Shown: positions 7,406 through 16,363 of the stretch, one piece after another
Layout of the letters: each line of letters starts with the position of its first letter
Position numbering within the stretch: position 1 is the first letter of the stretch
Assembly: GCA_002331025.1 (NCBI GenBank)
Contig: DCYG01000009.1
Location: forward strand, 1 to 28,615
Reading direction: 5' to 3'
DNA length: 28,615 nt
Source of the DNA: Firmicutes bacterium UBA2116
GTDB lineage: Bacteria > Bacillota > Clostridia > Tissierellales > Sedimentibacteraceae
The notes under the pieces: model-generated
Told to the model about the DNA's origin: nothing
The model's input: the letters and a program-made list of their open reading frames with translations, nothing else
Database searches by the model: none
Position numbers and translations under genes: made by a program

Positions 7406-7834
7406 TCAATTTCCTTTTTTTATACTTTCTAAAAAGCTTTTTATCATATGTATCAAGTCATTAATGTTATGAGCTTTTAATGATAGTGTTTCAACCGGGC
7501 ACATCCCTGTTTTGTCACGGTTTTTTATATATGGAGTACATTCATCATACTCAAATTTTATATTTGATTCCTTTAATACATTTATAGCATTATCAGATAT
7601 AAGTTTAGTTTTTAATTCTTTTATACCTGCATGTATGCAAAGCATGGCAGCAGCTTTTCCTGTAACTCTGTCCGCTACACTTGATCCGTTTAGTTCTACA
7701 AGCTCTTCATAAGCTGTATATAAGGGCTTAATCCCTTTTTCATTACTTTTAAAAATTAATTTTCCATCCTTGACTATTGCTAATGTCAGCTTTTCTTTCT
7801 CTAAAAGCTCCATAGCCAAGTCACAATCTCTCAT
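7406..7834 (-). CDS. DUF1893 domain-containing protein
   Basis: A 142-residue protein with no signal or membrane segment. The pattern LAIVKDGKLIFKS, then VADRVTGKAAAMLCIHAGIKE (two overlapping parts), then a late Cys motif GMCPVE (about 111-116) matches DUF1893, the family of Thermotoga TM1506, which has a cytidine-deaminase-like fold. From memory of the family, no enzyme activity is established. The helix KAAAMLCIHAG and the CPVE segment occupy places where deaminases keep zinc ligands, but the normal HAE/PCxxC ligands are not evident. Start ATG after GAAAGGAG. First gene of the DUF1893-DUF3842-ECF unit. Confidence 0.8.
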   Translation of the reverse strand: MRDCDLAMELLEKEKLTLAIVKDGKLIFKSNEKGIKPLYTAYEELVELNGSSVADRVTGKAAAMLCIHAGIKELKTKLISDNAINVLKESNIKFEYDECTPYIKNRDKTGMCPVETLSLKAHNINDLIHMIKSFLESIKKGN

Positions 7835-7876
7835 CTAATCACTCCTTTCAAAAATATTTAATAAAACACATTGATT

Positions 7877-7905
7877 AGTTTATCTTGACTAAATATATTT
7901 GTCAA
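7877..7905 (-). promoter_or_regulatory. Promoter of the DUF1893 operon with inverted repeat
   Basis: On the minus strand TTGACA (7900-7905) and TAAACT (7877-7882) are spaced by 17 bases. TTGAC (7885-7889) and GTCAA (7901-7905) are inverted arms around an AT-rich core, and ATTGAT/ATCAAT arms lie outside them (7870-7875 and 7904-7909). This looks like an operator over the -35 for an unidentified regulator. Confidence 0.5.
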
Positions 7906-7952
7906 TCAATAATTCGATAAAATATTTACAATGTTCTGATGAAATATTTATA

Positions 7953-9701
7953 TTATAAATTTTTAAGCTGATTTTGCAACAGTAATCCCACCATATCCGC
8001 AAATCTGTTTAACGAGTTAATTCTGACAAAATTATGACCGTAAATTTTTTTTACAGAAGGCAGGTCATCATCATCACCGGTGAAAACACAAAGAACAGTA
8101 TTTCCTTTAAATATGCCCTTTTTAACCTCCATTGCGGTATCGCTGACACCCTTAACACCTGAATATTCAATATGGGTCGGAATTATTCCTGTTCCCGGAT
8201 TGGCTTCAATGTCATTTGGCTTGCAGTCCGAAAGGACTATGAGTATTTTATGCTCACTTTGATTGTTTTCCATCATATGCAGAGCCGTCCTTACAGCTAA
8301 TCCGTCACGATTGCAGCCGGAGGTTCTGTAATTAAATATTTTATCATTCCTATCATTTTCTTCATAATCACGAAGTAAATTTATAACCGTATAGGTTCTT
8401 AAGCTGCTGAAGGAATATACCTTCACCGGTATCTGACAACGCGTCAGGCTTTCTGCAATGATAAATCCCTGTGATGCAATTATCTCCTGCCTTTCATTTT
8501 GAGAAGCAGATGCATCAAGCAAAATATCCACAGATATATTTCCTAAGTCATTTTTTAAGTCCCGCGAAAAAATATTGTTGTCATTTACATAAATATTTCT
8601 CCAGATTATATTTGGAACCAATTTGCCTTCCTTTGATTTTAAAACAGATTGCTCAAAATTCATCATCATAGTATTTCTGATTTTATTTGTTAAATTTATT
8701 ATACTTTGCAGATTTCTTGCATAATTATCGTAATAAAAATTAATATTTGCTTCTCTTTTCTCCAAAGCAACTCTTTTTATATATTCGGTATCTGCATCAA
8801 CTATCGCAGAATCATACTCCCCGCGTGTAAAGTGAAGGTGATTGTTTTTATGATTACCTGTGCATAAAGCTTTTTCAAAGACAATAGTTTTGTGCTCAGG
8901 TAAGGTTGAGCTCCCATAATATTTTTCTATATATCTTCTGTCCGTATCGACCTTTCTGTTGTTCAGATTATATAATTTTATTTTAATATCCGCTTTGTCT
9001 TCATCCTGCTCGAAATAGGCGTATCTCGTCGTTTCAGCCGATTCTATCTCCATATCTTTCATTAATGGATTGCCGTCGTCTGATTTTTCTGCTATCTTTT
9101 CATAATGGTTCAGTATATTCTTAGCTTCATCTTTACTTTCCACATGTTTTTTAAATGATTTTTCATATTGACCGTAATTGAATCTAAAATAATTTTCTAA
9201 TATTTCCTTCATCTTGGATATAATTTCGTCAGTATCCATATATGCGTCAAATTCAAGCTCATCCAATATTCTTAAAAGCCTGTCCTCTGTTTCCGGAATT
9301 TCTCCAATAACTTTTTGGTAATGTGCTTTTTTTATTTCTCTTAAAATCGCATCTGCAATATTCGGTACTTCCTTCAATAAGACTTTTCTTGCATAGTTCT
9401 TTCTCAAATTTATTAAAGCCGGACGTTCAGTTTTACCTTTTTCAAATGTAGAATTTTCTAATCCAAGCCAAAAAAGCTCCTCATAAAATTCATAATCCGA
9501 ATCAATTCGCAAGTGTTTAAAGAATCCTTGGAGCTTATAATAATCATAATATTTTCTTACTGCTCCAATAATATAATTTGAATATATATCAGCTTTACCT
9601 TCTTCGTCAAATACCTTGTATTCCGGTTCAAAGGAATAATTCCCTGAAGCATTCCAAATTATATTATGGGCTCTTTTTTTCTCGTTGATTTGATGTGCCA
9701 T
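7953..9701 (-). CDS. VWA-domain protein (CoxE/NorD-like partner of a MoxR ATPase)
   Basis: A 582-residue soluble protein. The first two-thirds are charged and probably helical with no family I can name. The C-terminal third is a von Willebrand A domain: VDILLDASAS carries the MIDAS motif DxSxS (396-400), with further metal ligands likely at Thr460/Ser461 (RTSGCNRDG) and Asp492 (VLSDC). Proteins of this layout act with MoxR-type AAA+ ATPases as metal-dependent adaptors that remodel or activate a client, as NorD/NorQ and CbbO/CbbQ do. The ATG shares one base with the ATPase stop, confirming a coupled pair. No client (NO reductase, Rubisco) is encoded nearby, so the target is unknown. Confidence 0.82.
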   Translation of the reverse strand: MAHQINEKKRAHNIIWNASGNYSFEPEYKVFDEEGKADIYSNYIIGAVRKYYDYYKLQGFFKHLRIDSDYEFYEELFWLGLENSTFEKGKTERPALINLRKNYARKVLLKEVPNIADAILREIKKAHYQKVIGEIPETEDRLLRILDELEFDAYMDTDEIISKMKEILENYFRFNYGQYEKSFKKHVESKDEAKNILNHYEKIAEKSDDGNPLMKDMEIESAETTRYAYFEQDEDKADIKIKLYNLNNRKVDTDRRYIEKYYGSSTLPEHKTIVFEKALCTGNHKNNHLHFTRGEYDSAIVDADTEYIKRVALEKREANINFYYDNYARNLQSIINLTNKIRNTMMMNFEQSVLKSKEGKLVPNIIWRNIYVNDNNIFSRDLKNDLGNISVDILLDASASQNERQEIIASQGFIIAESLTRCQIPVKVYSFSSLRTYTVINLLRDYEENDRNDKIFNYRTSGCNRDGLAVRTALHMMENNQSEHKILIVLSDCKPNDIEANPGTGIIPTHIEYSGVKGVSDTAMEVKKGIFKGNTVLCVFTGDDDDLPSVKKIYGHNFVRINSLNRFADMVGLLLQNQLKNL

Positions 9702-10615
9702 TAGTAAGTAAAAATTTCTCCTCTGTCTATATTATCGGGTATTCTCAGCTTTATAACATCCTCAACCAATTTGCGCTCAAATTCATCAAAGGATTTGTTT
9801 ACTATACCCATCTGTAAAGCTCTGACGGGTTCAAGTCCCTTTTCCATCAAGTGTATGGAAGACAAAAGTCCTCTTAGATCAACTGATTTAGTTGATATTT
9901 CCGAATTATCGCTTTTCAGCTTCAGCTCCTGGAAAAATTCCGTGAACTGTTCAAGATACTTTTCATTAAGGTTAGGAAATTCCTTAGTCAAAATTTTCAT
10001 TAAATTTTCAGACGTAACATTTGGCATGGCAATAACCATAAACCTTGATGCCAGAGCCTCATTAAGTTCTCTGGTGCCGGCATAGCCGTAATTCATTGTT
10101 GCAATAAATCTTACCGCATCATTTAATCTGATTTTATCATATCCCGGAACATCAATAATTCTTCTGTAATCAAGTGTTGCATGCAGCACTGCCACCGAAT
10201 CATTTTTAGCCATATTTATTTCATCCAATATACCAAATCCACCGTATTTAGCGCATTCATAAATCGGGCCGTCTCTGAATACAACCTGTCCGTTTTCAAA
10301 GGTATCTGTACCTATTAGGGAGGTTGAATCGGTATTTATATGAAATGATATATCCCAGCTTGGTCTGCCGAAAACACAGGCAAGATTTTCTGCAAGTACA
10401 TTTTTTCCGGTTGCCTTAGAACCTACAAGCAGCAAATTTTCTCCGCAAAGTATAGCAGTTATTGCCTGCTCCCATATTTCTTTTCCGTAGTAATTGTATT
10501 TTGGTTTTGGAATCCTGTAATCGTAACTCGGATTAACCTCGTATTGTTTTCTGAAATATTCAATTTCCTTAATCAGCGTCTCGCTGATTCCTTCTTGCCT
10601 TAAAAAATTTAGCAT
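9701..10615 (-). CDS. MoxR-family AAA+ ATPase
   Basis: A 304-residue ATPase. Walker A is GSKATGKN (65-72), with Asn where Ser/Thr is normal. Walker B is GFGILDE (126-132), sensor 1 about IATMN (171-175), and the arginine-finger segment ends EALASRF (Arg191). The insert DSTSLIGTDTF is typical of MoxR proteins. It should form a ring that couples ATP hydrolysis to remodelling through the VWA partner downstream. Start ATG after AAAGGTG. No transmembrane or DNA-binding part is visible. The replaced Walker A residue may be a trait of its clostridial subfamily rather than a defect, because all other motifs are intact. Confidence 0.88.
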   Translation of the reverse strand: MLNFLRQEGISETLIKEIEYFRKQYEVNPSYDYRIPKPKYNYYGKEIWEQAITAILCGENLLLVGSKATGKNVLAENLACVFGRPSWDISFHINTDSTSLIGTDTFENGQVVFRDGPIYECAKYGGFGILDEINMAKNDSVAVLHATLDYRRIIDVPGYDKIRLNDAVRFIATMNYGYAGTRELNEALASRFMVIAMPNVTSENLMKILTKEFPNLNEKYLEQFTEFFQELKLKSDNSEISTKSVDLRGLLSSIHLMEKGLEPVRALQMGIVNKSFDEFERKLVEDVIKLRIPDNIDRGEIFTY

Positions 10616-10703
10616 TTCGTCACCTTTCGATCAGTAAAAATTGATAGCATCTTTATTTAATATATCTTACCAAATAAGTTATTCTAAAGCAACACTTAAA
10701 ACT

Positions 10704-10737
10704 AACAGTCAGAGGGGACGGTTTCTTGTTGACTGTT
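10704..10737. repeat. REP-like palindromic element (type GGGGACGGTT)
   Basis: AACAGTCA and TGACTGTT are perfect 8-bp arms around AGAGGGGACGGTTTCTTG. The GGGGACGGTT core flanked by GTCA/TGAC arms is familiar to me from short interspersed repeats of Firmicutes. It lies in the 273-base gap between divergent genes, where I see no other feature. Confidence 0.5.
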
Positions 10738-10888
10738 TTATTACCAATACTTTAGATTCTCAATTAAAAATGAGGGTATATAATATTGTGTTAACATTAA
10801 AATGCAGGGTGTTAAAAAAAATAAGTTCTTGAAACAATTTATGCAATAAAAACGTCTAATTATTTATATAAAAACGGAGGTTGTGAGT

Positions 10889-12433
10889 ATGAAAAACAAG
10901 GTAAGAATATTATTTATTGTCTTAATATTATCAGTACTCTTATCGGTCAATACTTTTGGTGCCGCATCTGTAAATGTAACACTGCCTGAATTTGACGTCA
11001 GAATAAATGGCATTGAAATTGACAACAAGAACAAGGAATATCCTTTAATAGTTTACAAGAACATTACATATTTCCCCATGACGTATCACGACAGCAGATT
11101 TTTAGGTCTTGAGACGAAGTGGGATAATATCAGTGGTCTAAAAATTAACAGAAATAGTGAAATTGGCACCTATGTGGATACATATTCTACAGTCAATAAA
11201 GAAATATATACTGCTTCTATTCCAAGCTTTAAGGTCGAGGTCAATGGTAAGGTTATAGACAACAGCAAGGAGCAGTATCCGCTGTTGTTGTTCAGGAACG
11301 TTACTTACTTCCCCTTGACATGGAGATTTGCAGTTGACGAATTTGAATGGAATTACAATTTCTCAAATAGTGACGGTCTTGAAATAAGCAATACCTACAC
11401 CCGAAAAGTAAAAATTAAAGAGGTAAAATTGCCTGTAGTTGAAAGAGACAGCTTTTACGACAGTGCTTTTACCGTTTCCGGGGACTATTTCTATTACGAA
11501 GGCGAAAAAGGGATAATTTATCAATCACCCATCAATAATCCTTCTCAAAAAAAAGCTGTATATGAATTGCCGTTATGGACATATGGTGATGGTGAAACTT
11601 ATGTAATGGCAAATCTTACAACAGTCGATGAAAAAGTAAGGCTGTCATATCATCAAGGCGGCGCTTCTATGGGTACCGATTATGAAATAATTATTAACGA
11701 AGACGGCACCAATGAAATTTTTGATCAGGGCTACTCTCATAAAATAGATATGGGCTATGCCGCTGTGCGGGTTGACCAATGGGCTCCCCCGTTCCCTAAC
11801 AATTTGGCAATAAAGCTTAGCGGCGAAGAGGAGTACCGACCAATAGGCGACCCTAAGTATTATTACGGAACCTTCAAATCCGGCTCAGGGGGCATAAGTC
11901 CCAATGAATACCTTGTATTGACAGGTGATACCATATATATTATGGCATATGAATTTGAAAATAGCAATTCAACAAGCGGAATATATAAAGTCAATATTAA
12001 TACAGGTGAAACTGTCAGATTATGTGAAGAATCAGCAAAGAAGTTTATATATAACTATGACATTATTTATTTTATGGATATAGATGGCTATTTATATCAA
12101 TATAATACTCATGTTGAGGGAAGTATTGCAGAAAGACTGACTGATTTTAAGGTCAGTGACTTTACGGTTCTTAATAGCATAGTTTATTATACTACAGAAG
12201 AATCAAAAGGGCTTGAGCTGTTTAAATTAGGAGAGAAAGACTCTGTAAATCCCGGCGGACAAGTAAAACGCATCATCAACAATCACGGATATCTTTGTTT
12301 CATTTTTGATAAAAACAGTGTTTCAAATTATAAAATGATGGTCTTTGACGAAGACGGAAACAATGTTTTCAAAACGGATAAAAATATCAAGCATGTGAGC
12401 ATTAATGAAGAAAGACTTTTTTATATAAAGTAA
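10889..12433 (+). CDS. Secreted stalk-domain protein with DUF5050-like C-terminal part
   Basis: A 514-residue exported protein with a cleavable signal peptide (about 1-26, ending FGA-AS). Two similar segments follow: FDVRINGIEIDNKNKEYPLI...ITYFPMTY (about 33-68) and FKVEVNGKVIDNSKEQYPLL...VTYFPLTW (about 112-148). These are copies of the stalk domain, also called copper amine oxidase N-terminal-like, common in cell-surface proteins of Clostridia. From about residue 180 come repeated YF/IYY-type strands, as in DUF5050 beta-propeller-like proteins. No enzyme motif is visible. The ATG is chosen over an upstream GTG because GGAGG sits 8 bases from the ATG but only 2 from the GTG. It is transcribed alone and probably acts at the cell surface. 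Confidence 0.8.
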   Translation: MKNKVRILFIVLILSVLLSVNTFGAASVNVTLPEFDVRINGIEIDNKNKEYPLIVYKNITYFPMTYHDSRFLGLETKWDNISGLKINRNSEIGTYVDTYSTVNKEIYTASIPSFKVEVNGKVIDNSKEQYPLLLFRNVTYFPLTWRFAVDEFEWNYNFSNSDGLEISNTYTRKVKIKEVKLPVVERDSFYDSAFTVSGDYFYYEGEKGIIYQSPINNPSQKKAVYELPLWTYGDGETYVMANLTTVDEKVRLSYHQGGASMGTDYEIIINEDGTNEIFDQGYSHKIDMGYAAVRVDQWAPPFPNNLAIKLSGEEEYRPIGDPKYYYGTFKSGSGGISPNEYLVLTGDTIYIMAYEFENSNSTSGIYKVNINTGETVRLCEESAKKFIYNYDIIYFMDIDGYLYQYNTHVEGSIAERLTDFKVSDFTVLNSIVYYTTEESKGLELFKLGEKDSVNPGGQVKRIINNHGYLCFIFDKNSVSNYKMMVFDEDGNNVFKTDKNIKHVSINEERLFYIK

Positions 12434-12473
12434 GCGACCGACACCAAATCTTTGATTTGGTGTCGGTCGCTTA
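12431..12473. repeat. REP-like perfect 20-bp palindrome overlapping a stop codon
   Basis: TAAGCGACCGACACCAAATC is followed by a TTT loop and its exact reverse complement. The first three bases are the stop codon of the stalk-domain gene. No T-run follows on either strand, so it is not a standard terminator, though the RNA stem would be very stable. A decayed copy lies at 25958-25999. Confidence 0.8.
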
Positions 12474-12498
12474 TGCTGGATTAGTTATTAACAAGAGT

Positions 12499-13530
12499 TT
12501 ATCTTCTTCTTAATTTTGCCCTTTCGTATTGCTTTGGCCATATTGCAATATTGCTCAGCTCGTTATCCGCATGCAATGACCAATATGGATTTCTTAAAAG
12601 AACTCTTCCAAAGTAAATTAAGTCTGCTCTTTCGTTTTGTAGAATCTCTTCAGCCATATGAGGTTCAATTATCAAACCTCCCGCAACAACGGGAAGATTT
12701 GTTTTTTCCTTTATAATTTCCGCAAATTTAACCTGATAACCCTGAAATGTTTTTGGAACAATGCTCACAACGCCACCGGAGCTCACATTTATCAAATCTA
12801 CTCCCTCACCCTTAACCAAATTTATCAAATCGGCTAAGTCCTCCGGATGATTGCCTTCTTCTGTATAATCCTCTGCCGAAACCCTTAGCAGCAATGGTTT
12901 TTCCGCAGGCCATACATTTCTCACAGCCTGAACAACTTCCTTTAAAAACCTTGCTCTGTTTTCCTTGCTGCCGCCATATTCATCCGTCCTGTTGTTAGTT
13001 AAAGGTGATAAAAATTCATTTATTAAATAGCCGTGAGCTCCGTGAATTTCAATTATATCATAACCGATTTCAACACATCTTTCAGCAGCATTCTGAAAGG
13101 CTTTAATAACTTCATTTATTTCACTTTTTGTCATTTCATTCGGCACTCTGTACTCATCACTGAACGCAACAGGACTGGGAGCTATTATTCTTTCATTCTC
13201 AGCTTCACACTTTCTCCCTGCATGACCTAGCTGAATTCCCATCTTTGCTCCGTATTTCCTGCATGTGTAAGCTATCTTTTTTAATCCTTCAATTTGAGAA
13301 TCATCCCATATACCTAAATCATTTGAGGAAATTCTTCCTCTTGATTCCACGGCTGTTGCCTCCTGAATTATTAAACCGACACCTCCGACAGCTCTTGACG
13401 CATAATGAAGTTCATGCCATTCCTTTGCTTTGCCATCATCATCTGCGGAGTACATGCACATAGGAGCCATAACAATCCTGTTTTTTAATTCTAAATCCTT
13501 AATTCTATAATTTGAAAAAAGTTTTGACAC
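12499..13530 (-). CDS. namA: NADPH dehydrogenase NamA (old yellow enzyme, YqjM type)
   Basis: A 343-residue FMN-dependent ene-reductase. Landmarks of the YqjM class are VMAPMCMYS with Cys25 and Tyr27 at the flavin, LGHAGR (101-106), and EIHGAHGYL with the substrate-anchoring pair His163/His166. The C-terminus WPKQYERAK contributes the arginine finger of the neighbouring subunit. It reduces activated C=C bonds of enals, enones, quinones or nitro compounds using NAD(P)H. The start is GTG with GGAGG 5 bases upstream. It follows the mechanosensitive channel by 25 bases and may share its transcript. Confidence 0.92.
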   Translation of the reverse strand: MSKLFSNYRIKDLELKNRIVMAPMCMYSADDDGKAKEWHELHYASRAVGGVGLIIQEATAVESRGRISSNDLGIWDDSQIEGLKKIAYTCRKYGAKMGIQLGHAGRKCEAENERIIAPSPVAFSDEYRVPNEMTKSEINEVIKAFQNAAERCVEIGYDIIEIHGAHGYLINEFLSPLTNNRTDEYGGSKENRARFLKEVVQAVRNVWPAEKPLLLRVSAEDYTEEGNHPEDLADLINLVKGEGVDLINVSSGGVVSIVPKTFQGYQVKFAEIIKEKTNLPVVAGGLIIEPHMAEEILQNERADLIYFGRVLLRNPYWSLHADNELSNIAIWPKQYERAKLRRR

Positions 13531-13555
13531 TTCTACCTCCGTATTATTTATATAT

Positions 13556-14785
13556 TTATTTTTCAGTCAATTTATTAAAATCAAAGCTTGAAGGATTTTG
13601 GAAAATCCTCAGGTCAAAGAATTCAGCCACAGCAAGCAAATGGTCAAATATATCTGATTGTGCTGCTTCGTATGTAGTCCATGTTATGTCATTTATAAAA
13701 ACATACACTTCTAAGGGTAAGCCATTTTCAGTAGGAGCCAGTTGTCTGACCATGCGAGTCATACCTGTATGCACCTTGGGGTGATTATTTATATAATTTT
13801 GGGCGTAAATTCTGAAAATACCTACGTTCGTCAGATTTCTCCCGTTTACTAAGACATCAGTATTTTCAACCCTTTCATTGTATACTTCCAATTCTTTTTC
13901 TTTTTCTTCAATATAATTTTTCAGGAAGTTTACCTTTTTATATTTATCAAGCATTTCTTCCGTACAAAATTTAATGCTGGTTAAATCTATATTAATTGCT
14001 CTTTTGATACGTCTTCCTCCGGTTTCCTGCATACCTCTCCAGTTTTTGAACGAATCTGAAATCAGCGCATAGGTCGGCAAGGTAACTATAGTCTTATCAA
14101 AGTTTATAACCTTTACAGTTGTTAGAGTTATTTCTATAACATCACCGTCTGCCCCATACTTAGGCATTTCAATCCAATCACCTATCCTGAGCATATCATT
14201 CCAGGTCAATTGAATTCCTGCTATAAAGCCGACTATGGAATCCTTAAATATCAGTGTTGTAATTGCGGTCAAGGCACCTATTCCGCTTATTAGTACAACG
14301 GGGCTTTTGTCAATTAAAATAGAAACTATCATAATTCCGAATATTATATATAATATAATTTCTATTACCTGCAGCAAGCCTTTTATAGGTCTGTCTCTTG
14401 AAATAGGAAATTGTCTGTATATATCATCCGCAGAATTTATCAGACTTTTTGCCGTTATAATTACTATAAATAAAATATAGACGGTTGAAAGCTTGGAAAC
14501 CAAAGCTGAAATTTCATCAAAAGCTCCTGTACCCGTATACACTGCGATACCGGGAATTATCATTGAAATTTTCTGAAAAACCTTGTTGTTTAACAGAATA
14601 TCATCCCATTTGTATTTATTATTTTTAATACGTTTAGCTAAAAACCCCAATACGATTTTATTAATTATTAAAGTAATAGTCACTGATGTGACAACAATAA
14701 TAAGTATTACAATAAAATAATACAAATACTTTGCCGTTGACTCATTAAGTCCGTAAATTAATAAAGAGTTGTAAATTCTATCCAT
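13556..14785 (-). CDS. MscS-family mechanosensitive channel, YbdG type
   Basis: A 409-residue membrane protein with about five hydrophobic helices in the first 170 residues, then the MscS beta domain. GDWIEMPKYGADGDVIEI, TVKVINFDKTIVTLPTY and ISDSFKNWRGM are hallmarks of the YbdG (miniconductance) subgroup, as is the long cytoplasmic tail ending near EVYVFINDITWTTYE. It opens under membrane tension to release solutes during osmotic downshock. It lies between radA and namA on the same strand. Confidence 0.9.
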   Translation of the reverse strand: MDRIYNSLLIYGLNESTAKYLYYFIVILIIVVTSVTITLIINKIVLGFLAKRIKNNKYKWDDILLNNKVFQKISMIIPGIAVYTGTGAFDEISALVSKLSTVYILFIVIITAKSLINSADDIYRQFPISRDRPIKGLLQVIEIILYIIFGIMIVSILIDKSPVVLISGIGALTAITTLIFKDSIVGFIAGIQLTWNDMLRIGDWIEMPKYGADGDVIEITLTTVKVINFDKTIVTLPTYALISDSFKNWRGMQETGGRRIKRAINIDLTSIKFCTEEMLDKYKKVNFLKNYIEEKEKELEVYNERVENTDVLVNGRNLTNVGIFRIYAQNYINNHPKVHTGMTRMVRQLAPTENGLPLEVYVFINDITWTTYEAAQSDIFDHLLAVAEFFDLRIFQNPSSFDFNKLTEK

Positions 14786-14819
14786 ACTTGCTACTCACTT
14801 TCTTTCGTGCAGGACTATG

Positions 14820-14850
14820 CCAAAGAGAACCGTTTTTTGGGTTTCTTTGG
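14820..14850. repeat. REP-like hairpin between radA and mscS genes
   Basis: CCAAAGAGAACC and GGGTTTCTTTGG pair over 12 positions with two mismatches around a GTTTTTT loop. Read on the minus strand it contains ACGGTTCTCTTTGG, related to the ACGGTT core at 10718-10723. There is no T-run after it on the minus strand, so it is unlikely to be the radA terminator. Confidence 0.4.
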
Positions 14851-14856
14851 ATTGAC

Positions 14857-16215
14857 CTAAAATAATAAATCCATCACCTGTCTGATATTATTTACAGGTA
14901 TTATTTCAATATCCTTTAATTCTTTGGATATGTTCTCGTTTGACTCTGCTATCACAGCTCTTTTAAATCCCATTTTCTGTGCTTCCATCAATCTTTTTTC
15001 TATGGAATTAACTCCTCTTATCTCACCTGTCAATCCTACCTCACCAATTAAAATTGTTTTGAAATCCACGGGAATTTCTTTGAAGCTGGACGCAATGGCA
15101 CATAATACTGCCAGATCTGCGGCAGGCTCTCTCAATTGAAGCCCCCCTGTAACATTGATAAAAGTATCCGAGCTTTGAATTGCAAGACCCGCTTTTTTCT
15201 CTAAAACAGCAATAAGCATCGCTGCCCTGTTTTTATCGATACCTGTTGTAACTCTGTTGGCAAAGCCCGCCGGTGAGTATGTAACAAGAGCCTGTATTTC
15301 AATCAATACCGGTCTTGTACCTTCCATTGCTGCCGTTACCACAGTTCCATATGCATCAACCGGTCTGCCCTTTAAAAATACTTCCGAAGGATTTTCTACC
15401 TCTATAAGTCCTTTGTCACGCATTTCAAAAATACCTATTTCGTTGGTTGAGCCAAAACGATTTTTAACTGATCGAAGTATCCTGTAAGAAAAATGTCTCT
15501 CTCCCTCGAAATAAAGCACTGTATCAACCATATGCTCCAGCACTCTCGGTCCTGCTATAGCTCCTGACTTGGTTACATGCCCCACAATAAAGGATGCCAT
15601 GTTTCTTACCTTCGTCATTCGCATTACCATTGCGGTTATCTCTCTGACTTGGCTTACGCTTCCCGGCGCCGATACTATATCAGGTGAATAAATAGTTTGT
15701 ATTGAATCAAGTATCAATAAATCCGGTTCTTCCTTTTCCACATATTCCTTTATTATATCTATGTTTGTTTCTGCTAATATGTAAAGCTCGCCATCTCCTA
15801 TGTTCAAACGATCGGCGCGTATTTTTATTTGCTCTCCCGACTCTTCTCCGGAAATATATAAAACCTTTAAGCTTTGCTTCGAAATATAATCGGCAATCTG
15901 TAAAAGCAGCGTGGATTTCCCTATACCGGGATCTCCTCCCACTAATACCAAGGAGCTTTTTACTATCCCTCCGCCTAAAACTCTGTCCATTTCCCTGCTG
16001 CCTGTTGAGTATCTTTTTTGCTTTGCGGTGCTTATGTCCTGTATTTTTTCTATTTTACCCTTGCTGATGCCCCTCTGGCTTTTTGCATCATTTGCCTTAG
16101 CCTCTATTTCTTCCACAAATGAGTTCCACTCACCACACGAAGGACATTTACCCAGCCATTTAGCGGTTGCATAACCGCATTCCTGGCACACGAACTTAGT
16201 TTTTATTTTCGCCAT
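14857..16215 (-). CDS. radA: DNA repair protein RadA
   Basis: A 452-residue RadA, the usual length. The N-terminal zinc finger uses Cys10, Cys13, Cys24 and Cys27 (CQECG...CPSCG). Walker A is GGDPGIGKST (93-102), and the RadA-specific KNRFG motif is at 251-255. The C-terminal part is the Lon-protease-like domain. RadA is a hexameric ATP-driven helicase that extends D-loops in recombination repair. Start ATG with AGGTG upstream. In many Firmicutes radA is near clpC or disA; neither is in this window. Confidence 0.97.
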   Translation of the reverse strand: MAKIKTKFVCQECGYATAKWLGKCPSCGEWNSFVEEIEAKANDAKSQRGISKGKIEKIQDISTAKQKRYSTGSREMDRVLGGGIVKSSLVLVGGDPGIGKSTLLLQIADYISKQSLKVLYISGEESGEQIKIRADRLNIGDGELYILAETNIDIIKEYVEKEEPDLLILDSIQTIYSPDIVSAPGSVSQVREITAMVMRMTKVRNMASFIVGHVTKSGAIAGPRVLEHMVDTVLYFEGERHFSYRILRSVKNRFGSTNEIGIFEMRDKGLIEVENPSEVFLKGRPVDAYGTVVTAAMEGTRPVLIEIQALVTYSPAGFANRVTTGIDKNRAAMLIAVLEKKAGLAIQSSDTFINVTGGLQLREPAADLAVLCAIASSFKEIPVDFKTILIGEVGLTGEIRGVNSIEKRLMEAQKMGFKRAVIAESNENISKELKDIEIIPVNNIRQVMDLLF

Positions 16216-16363
16216 AGTTCACCTGCTTTCATTGATAGTATTAAGTTTATAACATTGAATTACATAAGTCAATATTTTCAAATATGTTTAGTATTTTTAA
16301 ACAAAAAATATTATATTAAGCACCCTTGTTAAATAAATTTCACAATTTTAATTGATTTTGATG

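Noticed and set aside
7953..10615. Nitric oxide reductase activation operon (norQD)
   Set aside because: Only the generic MoxR-VWA architecture is shared; no NO reductase subunits are present, so a specific NorQ/NorD role is not supported.
10641..10832. 63-codon plus-strand frame upstream of the stalk-domain gene
   Set aside because: No ribosome site, it crosses a REP-like element, and its composition is not protein-like.
10889..12433. Copper amine oxidase
   Set aside because: Only the small N-terminal stalk-type domain resembles that enzyme; no catalytic domain or topaquinone motif is present.
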